A DNA stretch of 11,955 bases from an uncultured bacterium (lineage in GTDB: Bacteria; Methylomirabilota; Methylomirabilia; Rokubacteriales; CSP1-6), in NCBI GenBank assembly GCA_946479205.1, contig CAMLFJ010000042.1:1-11955 (forward strand), written 5' to 3'. Each line of letters begins with the position of its first letter. The stretch's first letter is position 1. The notes under the pieces were generated by a model. The model was not told the origin of the DNA. It searched no databases and saw only the letters and a program-made list of their open reading frames with translations. Below are positions 7,550 to 11,955 of the stretch, in pieces. Both the position numbers and the translations under genes were made by a program.

Positions 7550-9219
7550 TGGCACATCGCTCGGCGGGCGAGGCCACGCTGGTGGCGGCCCTGCTCGCCC
7601 TGCTCGCGGCGGCCATCGTCTACCCGCTGCTCCAGGTGCTGTCGGTCGCGTTTCTCGAGGGCGGGATGCCGACCCTGCGGCCGCTGCTGGCCTTCTTCGC
7701 GCGGCCGTTCTTCCGCGAGGCGTTCGTGAACACGGTGCTGGCCGGGGTGCTGGCGGTGGCGATCGGCACCGTGATCGCGGTGCCGCTGGCCCTCCTCACC
7801 GTGCGCTACCGCTTTCCGGGGCGGACGCTGGTCACGGTGCTGGGCGTGCTCCCGCTCGTGATCCCGCCCTTCGTGGGCGCGGTGGCCTTCCAGCAGATCC
7901 TGGGGCGGAGCGGGGCGGTGAACCTGCTGCTGCGCGAGCACGCGGGCTTCACGATCCCGTTCATGGAGGGGCTGACCGGAGTCGTGCTGGTGCAGAGCCT
8001 CCACTACTTCCCGTTCATCCTGCTGAATACCGCGGCCGCGCTGGCCGGCCTCGACCGCTCTCTGGAGGAGGCGGCCCAGAACCTGGGCAGCTCGGGACTG
8101 CGCCTCTTTCGCCGCGTGCTGCTGCCGCTGGCCCTGCCGGGCTACGCGGCGGGCGCCCTCCTCACGTTCATCCGCGTGATCGACGATCTGGGCACGCCGC
8201 TCATGCTGAGCTACCCCAAGCTGCTGGCGCCGCAGGCCTACGTGCGGGTGACCACGATCGGCCTCACCGACGTGGACGGCTACGTGATCTGCGTGATCCT
8301 GATCGCGCTGTCGCTCGGCGCCCTCGCGCTCTCCAAGGCGGTCCTGGCCCGCGGCGAGTTCGCGGCCCTCGGCCGAGGCGGCGAGGCGCCGCCGGTGGCG
8401 CTGGGCCCGCGCGGGACGCTGGCCGCGTGGGGGCTCGTGGCGCTGCTGCTGGGGCCGGCGCTGCTCCCGCACGCGGGCATCCTGCTGCTCTCGGTCTCCC
8501 GGGTCTGGAGCCTCTCGCCGCTGCCGAGTGTCTACACCCTCGGCAACTACGAGGAGATCCTGGTCCGCTCGCCCCAGTTCATCGCCAACACGGTGCGCTA
8601 CGCGGGGCTCGCCGCGCTGCTCGACGTGGCCCTGGGCGCGGTGATCGCGTGGCTCCTGCTCCGCGGCCGCGTGCGCGGGCGGCAGTGGCTCGACACGATC
8701 TCGACGGTGCCGCTGGCGATTCCCGGCGTGGTGATCGCGGTCGGCTACCTCCGCGCCTTCGGGTCGTTCCGCGTGCCCGGCCTGGGCGAGCCGCTCACCT
8801 CGACCTGGCTCATCCTGGTCATCGTGTACGCGGTGCGGCGGCTACCCTACGCGGTGCGCGGGGCCTACGCGGCGCTCCAGCAGCTCTCGCCCGCGCTGGA
8901 GGAGGCGGCCCAGAATCTCGGAGCCAGCCGGGCGCGGACCTTCCGGCGCATCACGCTGCCCCTGATGCTGCGCGGGCTCCTGGCCGGCGGCCTGCTCGCC
9001 TTCATCACCTCGGCGGTGGATCTGTCCGCCACGATCCTGCTGGTGCCGCGGGTGGAGCTGGGGCCGCTCTCCTACGGCATCTACCTCTACATGCAGTCGG
9101 CGGTGGGCCGCGGCCCCGGCGCGGCGCTCGGGGTCGTCGCCATCGTGCTGGTGGCGGCCGGGTCCTGGGCCGCCACCGCGCTGGCGCGGCGCTCCGGGGC
9201 CGCGCTCTTCCGGACCTGA
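7549..9219 (+). CDS. Two-domain ABC transporter permease, Fe3+-type (FbpB/ThiP-like)
   Basis: A 556-aa fused ABC permease with two BPD-type membrane domains, the organisation of ferric iron (FbpB/SfuB), thiamine (ThiP) and related importers. ATG 7549 shares its A with the pelG stop (TGATG). Each half carries the EAA loop that docks onto the ATPase: EEAAQNLGSSGLRLFRRVLL at 173-192 and EEAAQNLGASRARTFRRITL at 451-470, each followed by P-L-. About twelve hydrophobic segments are visible, including 8-35, 58-84, 92-118, 140-165, 197-213, 244-265, 290-315, 348-371, 385-403, 418-429, 474-498 and 524-545. The loops are intact, so it should pair with the FbpC-like ATPase two genes downstream. No periplasmic binding protein is in the window, so the substrate is open; Fe3+ is the commonest for this architecture, with thiamine, phosphonate or polyamine possible. 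Confidence 0.88.
   Translation: MAHRSAGEATLVAALLALLAAAIVYPLLQVLSVAFLEGGMPTLRPLLAFFARPFFREAFVNTVLAGVLAVAIGTVIAVPLALLTVRYRFPGRTLVTVLGVLPLVIPPFVGAVAFQQILGRSGAVNLLLREHAGFTIPFMEGLTGVVLVQSLHYFPFILLNTAAALAGLDRSLEEAAQNLGSSGLRLFRRVLLPLALPGYAAGALLTFIRVIDDLGTPLMLSYPKLLAPQAYVRVTTIGLTDVDGYVICVILIALSLGALALSKAVLARGEFAALGRGGEAPPVALGPRGTLAAWGLVALLLGPALLPHAGILLLSVSRVWSLSPLPSVYTLGNYEEILVRSPQFIANTVRYAGLAALLDVALGAVIAWLLLRGRVRGRQWLDTISTVPLAIPGVVIAVGYLRAFGSFRVPGLGEPLTSTWLILVIVYAVRRLPYAVRGAYAALQQLSPALEEAAQNLGASRARTFRRITLPLMLRGLLAGGLLAFITSAVDLSATILLVPRVELGPLSYGIYLYMQSAVGRGPGAALGVVAIVLVAAGSWAATALARRSGAALFRT
8062..8081 (+). repeat. Direct repeat, copy 1 (EAA loop of permease half 1)
   Basis: These 20 nt, coding for L-E-E-A-A-Q plus the first two bases of Asn, recur exactly at 8896-8915, 834 nt (278 codons) further on and in the same frame. 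They mark the internal duplication of the permease, not a mobile repeat. Confidence 0.75.
8896..8915 (+). repeat. Direct repeat, copy 2 (EAA loop of permease half 2)
   Basis: Identical to 8062-8081. It encodes the same segment of the second ATPase-docking loop; the flanking codons diverge quickly. Confidence 0.75.
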
Positions 9220-9221
9220 CG

Positions 9222-10412
9222 ATGGCGCCGCGCCTGCGGACCGAGTGGGTGCTGCCGGCCTCGATGCTGCTCGGGACCTTCGCGTGGTCGTTCGTCTACG
9301 TGAGCCTGCCGTTCCACATCCAGAAGATGTCGACCCTGGACCCGGGCGCGACCCTGCGCTGGACCGGGTGGATCCTCGGCATCAGCCCGCTGATCACCGT
9401 GATCACCGCGCCGATCTCCGGACGCATCGGCGAGCACATCGATCCCAAGCGCGGCTTCATCGCGGTGCAGGCCTTCCAGGGGCTCGGGTTCCTCGGCATG
9501 GCGCTCGCGCGCACGCTGCCCGAGATGCTGGTGGCCCGCGTGCTCCTGGGGCTGATGGGCGCGGTCTCCACCTTCGCGTTCATCATGGTGGGGCGGTCCG
9601 GCGGCGACGTGCGCCGCCAGGTGTCCTACATCCAGTCGGGCATGACGCTGGGGCAGGTGCTGGGGCCCGCGGTGGGGGCGGTGGTGGCGGCGCGGCTCGG
9701 GTTCCGGCTGTCCTTCATCCTGGGCGGCGTGATGCTCTGGGCCTGCTCCGCCCTCGTGGCCTGGGGCGTGCCGCCGGGCAAGCCGCGCGACGCGAAGGCC
9801 GCGGGCGACCGGCGCACGTCGCCGCGGGAGCTGATCACCGCGTGCCTGGTGGTGCTCACCGGCTCGACCCAGATCTTCTTCCTGGCCGCGATCCTCCCGC
9901 AGATCCTCCCGCCGCTGGGCGTGTCGGGGGACTCCACGCTCGAGGTCAGCGGCTTCCTCCTCCTGATCACCGGGCTGGCCGCCGCGCTCGGCGCGATGGC
10001 GGCCCCGCGCCTGGCCGAGGTGGTCGGCGACCGCCGCGCGCTGATCTGGTTCCTCCTCGGCTCCTCGGTGCTGGTGGCCGCGCTCGGGATCGCGGGCAAC
10101 GTGTGGAGCTTCGGAGTGCTGCGTTTCCTGCAGGTGCTGTGCATCGCGCCGATCTTTCCGCTCTCGGTGGCCGCGATCGCGCAGCGGGCGTCCGGGGAAG
10201 CCATCGGATTCATCAACTCGGCGCGGATCGGGGCGGCCTTCATCGGGCCGGTCGTGGCGACGACGCTGCTGTCGTCGATGCCGCCCGCCGCGGTCTACCT
10301 GGTGCTGGCCGGCATGGGGCTGTCGGTGATCCCGCTCGTGGCGCGGCTCAATCGCCGCGCGCGGCCGTGGAACGAGGCCCCTCCGTGGGGCGAGGGAGGT
10401 CGGAGGGCGTGA
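9222..10412 (+). CDS. Major facilitator superfamily transporter (DHA1-like efflux type)
   Basis: A 396-aa MFS protein starting at ATG 9222, 2 nt after the permease stop, without a clear Shine-Dalgarno, so translation probably depends on the upstream gene. About twelve hydrophobic segments are visible. Residues 67-78 (GRIGEHIDPKRG) in the loop after TM2 resemble MFS motif A, with Asp74 and the following basic residues. MTLGQVLGPAVGA (141-153) resembles motif C of TM5, typical of drug:H+ antiporters. A basic, polar central loop (about 184-203) separates the two six-helix halves, and the second half repeats a weaker motif A-like loop, PRLAEVVGDRRA (262-273). The substrate cannot be told from sequence. 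The gene sits between the permease and ATPase genes of one ABC system, and its stop overlaps the ATPase start, so it is presumably co-expressed with them. A siderophore, drug or sugar exporter role would all fit; none is shown. Confidence 0.88.
   Translation: MAPRLRTEWVLPASMLLGTFAWSFVYVSLPFHIQKMSTLDPGATLRWTGWILGISPLITVITAPISGRIGEHIDPKRGFIAVQAFQGLGFLGMALARTLPEMLVARVLLGLMGAVSTFAFIMVGRSGGDVRRQVSYIQSGMTLGQVLGPAVGAVVAARLGFRLSFILGGVMLWACSALVAWGVPPGKPRDAKAAGDRRTSPRELITACLVVLTGSTQIFFLAAILPQILPPLGVSGDSTLEVSGFLLLITGLAAALGAMAAPRLAEVVGDRRALIWFLLGSSVLVAALGIAGNVWSFGVLRFLQVLCIAPIFPLSVAAIAQRASGEAIGFINSARIGAAFIGPVVATTLLSSMPPAAVYLVLAGMGLSVIPLVARLNRRARPWNEAPPWGEGGRRA
10394..10399 (+). promoter_or_regulatory. 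Shine-Dalgarno for the ABC ATPase gene
   Basis: GGGAGG lies 9 nt before GTG 10409, within the end of the MFS gene. It favours the GTG overlapping the MFS stop over the in-frame ATG at 10448, which has no such site. Confidence 0.5.
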
Positions 10413-11515
10413 GCCAGGGCGATCTGGTCCGGCTGTCGGAAGTGCGCATGGAAGGCGTGGGCAAGCGTTACGGCGAGCACTGGGCGGTGCAGGACGTCTC
10501 GCTCTCGATCCGCCCCGGCGAGTTCTACACGCTGCTGGGACCGTCCGGATGCGGCAAGACGACGCTGCTCCGCCTGCTCGCCGGGTTCATCACCCCGGAC
10601 ACCGGCCGCATCATCGTGGACGACGAGCCGATCGATCCGGTGCCGCCGTGGAAGCGCAACCTGGGCATGGTCTTCCAGCACTACGCGCTGTGGCCCCATC
10701 TCTCGGTGTTCGAGAACGTGGCCTTCGGGCTCCGCGAGCGCGGGGTGAGTGGCGACGCGCTGGCCACGCGAGTGGCCGCCGCCCTCGGCCAGGTGGGGCT
10801 CGCCGGGTTCGAGACGCGCCGGCCCTCGCAGCTCTCGGGGGGCCAGCAGCAGCGGGTGGCGCTCGCCCGGACCCTGATCGTCCAGCCGCGCCTGCTCCTG
10901 CTCGACGAGCCGCTCTCCAACCTGGACGCGGTGCTGCGGTCACAAATGCGGCTCGAGCTGGCGCGGCTGCACCGCGACGTGGGCATCACCACCATCTACG
11001 TCACTCACGACCAGGCGGAGGCGCTCGCGCTGTCCACCCGCATCGCGGTGCTCAGTCAGGGGCGGATCGTGCAGGAGGGCAAGCCGGAGGAGATCTACTG
11101 GCGGCCGCGCAACCGGTTCGTGGCCGAGTTCGTGGGGGCCGCCAACCTGGTGGCGGTGCGGGTGCTCGAGGTGCGCGAGCTGGGTGTGGTGGTGGACACC
11201 ACCGGTGGCTCGCGCATCCCGGTGGCGTCGGGCGGACACCCGTGGGCGGTCGGTGACCGCGGTCTCCTCTGCCTCCGGCCCGAGGCGCTGCGCCTCGAGG
11301 AGGCCGAGCGCGCGGCGGGAGGCATTCGCGGCAAGGTGGCCGGTCACGTCTTCGAGGGCGCGCGCCAGCTCTACGACGTCACGATCCCGGGCGGCACCGT
11401 GCGGGTGGAGATGATCACCTCCGCGCAGCAGGGCAAGAGCTTCAAGCCCGGCGACGACGTCAAGATCGAGATCTCGCCGGAAACGAGTGTCTTGCTGCCG
11501 GCGGAGCCCGGCTGA
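10409..11515 (+). CDS. ABC transporter ATP-binding protein, FbpC/PotA type
   Basis: A 368-aa cytoplasmic ATPase, expected to energise the two-domain permease encoded two genes upstream. GTG 10409 overlaps the MFS stop by 4 bases (GTGA) and follows GGGAGG. The ATM 10448 alternative would start inside the first strand of the nucleotide-binding domain. All catalytic motifs are present: Walker A GPSGCGKT (44-51), Q-loop Gln90 in MVFQHYALWPHLSV, signature LSGGQQQRVALAR (142-154), Walker B LLLLDEP (162-168), D-loop SNLD (170-173) and switch His200 in YVTHDQAEA. After the GKPEEIYWRP segment (224-233), residues about 243-362 form a C-terminal TOBE-like region (LCLRPEALRL, GTVRVEM), typical of the iron, polyamine and sugar importer ATPases (FbpC, PotA, MalK/UgpC). 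Pairing with an FbpB-like permease favours the iron type; the substrate is inferred. This is the last gene before a hairpin. Confidence 0.93.
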   Translation: MSQGDLVRLSEVRMEGVGKRYGEHWAVQDVSLSIRPGEFYTLLGPSGCGKTTLLRLLAGFITPDTGRIIVDDEPIDPVPPWKRNLGMVFQHYALWPHLSVFENVAFGLRERGVSGDALATRVAAALGQVGLAGFETRRPSQLSGGQQQRVALARTLIVQPRLLLLDEPLSNLDAVLRSQMRLELARLHRDVGITTIYVTHDQAEALALSTRIAVLSQGRIVQEGKPEEIYWRPRNRFVAEFVGAANLVAVRVLEVRELGVVVDTTGGSRIPVASGGHPWAVGDRGLLCLRPEALRLEEAERAAGGIRGKVAGHVFEGARQLYDVTIPGGTVRVEMITSAQQGKSFKPGDDVKIEISPETSVLLPAEPG

Positions 11516-11545
11516 TTACCGTTTGGTTCTTCAAGCTCTATCCAA

Positions 11546-11572
11546 TGCGGGGGCCCAGAAATGGCCCCCGCA
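11546..11572 (+). terminator. GC-rich hairpin, likely operon end (no U-tract)
   Basis: A perfect 10-bp stem (TGCGGGGGCC paired with GGCCCCCGCA) with a 7-nt loop CAGAAAT begins 31 nt after the ATPase stop. No run of T follows on either strand, so this is not a textbook intrinsic terminator. It may work as a U-less terminator, with Rho, or as an mRNA 3'-end stabiliser. Confidence 0.55.
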
Positions 11573-11631
11573 CTCCCCCATTGGCGGACGACCGTTTCGG
11601 CGCTTGGACAAAAGGTGTAATCTTCGGGCCC

Positions 11632-11637
11632 GGGAGG
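11632..11637 (+). promoter_or_regulatory. Shine-Dalgarno for the rhodanese gene
   Basis: GGGAGG lies 5 nt before ATG 11643. Together with the 127-nt gap upstream, it supports separate expression from the pel/ABC operon. The AT-richer stretch 11604-11624 may hold the promoter, but no well-spaced -35/-10 pair was found. Confidence 0.6.
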
Positions 11638-11642
11638 CCGCC

Positions 11643-11955
11643 ATGACCGATATCAGTCCTCAGGACCTGAAGGCGAAACTGGATGGCCGGGATCCGCTCG
11701 TGCTGCTCGACGTGCGCGAGGACTGGGAGACCGCGCTGTGCCGGCTCGAGAACGCGACCCACATTCCGATCGAGGAGATCGAGTTCCGCACCACCGAGCT
11801 CGATCCCGCCGACGAGATCGTCGTGTACTGCCATCACGGCGTGCGCAGCGCCGCGGTCGCCAACTTCCTCCGCCAGCAGGGGTTCAAGGCGGTGAACCTC
11901 GCGGGCGGCCTCGACTTCTGGGCACAGACAATCGACCCCAAGATGAAGCGGTACT
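11643..11955 (+). CDS. Single-domain rhodanese-like sulfurtransferase (3' end at window edge)
   Basis: A small cytoplasmic rhodanese; 104 residues are visible and the frame is still open at the last base. The domain runs the whole length: LVLLDVREDWE (19-29) with the conserved DVR, HIPIEEI (40-46), active-site loop CHHGVRS (63-69) with catalytic Cys63, and GGLDFWAQTIDPKMKRY (88-104). This last segment is the usual C-terminus of the family, in which proteins of about 105-110 aa end in a W...DP..RY pattern. The base left over (T) could therefore begin the stop codon. Such proteins carry sulfur as a cysteine persulfide; the acceptor is unknown. The HHG in the loop matches the short bacterial group often encoded near sulfur-carrier or moaD/thiS-like genes, but nothing in view ties this one to a pathway. 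It has its own ribosome site and is probably a separate transcription unit. Confidence 0.92.
   Translation, partial: MTDISPQDLKAKLDGRDPLVLLDVREDWETALCRLENATHIPIEEIEFRTTELDPADEIVVYCHHGVRSAAVANFLRQQGFKAVNLAGGLDFWAQTIDPKMKRY

Noticed and set aside
8062..8915. Exact 20-nt direct repeat as a recombination or mobile-element signature
   Set aside because: Both copies encode the ATPase-docking loop of the duplicated permease halves at equivalent positions.
11604..11621. Possible promoter: TTGGAC and TGTAAT before the rhodanese gene
   Set aside because: The two hexamers are only 6 nt apart, not the 16-18 nt of a sigma70 promoter, and no properly spaced partner was found.

Overview
The window is about 12 kb of very GC-rich bacterial DNA (over 70% by eye), densely packed with genes that all lie on the + strand. 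The signal peptide, lipobox and outer-membrane barrel point to a diderm (Gram-negative type) bacterium. The base composition and the mix of Pel-type genes, an iron-type ABC transporter and a small rhodanese would fit an uncultured soil or sediment lineage such as Rokubacteria/Methylomirabilota or a deltaproteobacterial relative. That placement is a low-confidence impression, because the window contains no marker gene.

Positions 1-7549 are a Pel exopolysaccharide locus in the canonical order pelB-C-D-E-F-G. It is preceded by the 3' end of a tetratricopeptide (TPR) gene cut by the window edge. PelB (TPRs plus an outer-membrane barrel) and PelC (lipoprotein) form the export apparatus. PelD (c-di-GMP receptor), PelE (membrane-anchored TPR protein), PelF (cytoplasmic GT4 glycosyltransferase) and PelG (polytopic membrane protein) form the inner-membrane synthase. 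PelD keeps the RxxD inhibitory-site motif and has a degenerate GGDEF signature, so post-translational activation by c-di-GMP is expected. The periplasmic deacetylase/hydrolase gene pelA is not in view. PelB is much shorter than the Pseudomonas protein, and the upstream TPR fragment may be the rest of a split PelB.

Positions 7549-11515 continue the operon without a break. They hold a fused two-domain ABC permease of the Fe3+ (FbpB/ThiP-like) type, an MFS transporter, and an ABC ATPase of the FbpC/PotA type with a C-terminal TOBE-like region. No substrate-binding protein is present. pelG and the permease share one base (TGATG), and the MFS and ATPase genes overlap by 4 bases, so the transport genes appear to be transcribed and translationally coupled with the pel genes.

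The only sizeable intergenic gap (11516-11642) carries a perfect 10-bp GC-rich hairpin, a plausible operon end. A single-domain rhodanese gene with its own good Shine-Dalgarno follows and runs to the window edge, where it is probably complete except for its stop codon. No stretch longer than 300 bases lacks a gene, and I saw no tRNA, rRNA, CRISPR array or insertion sequence.
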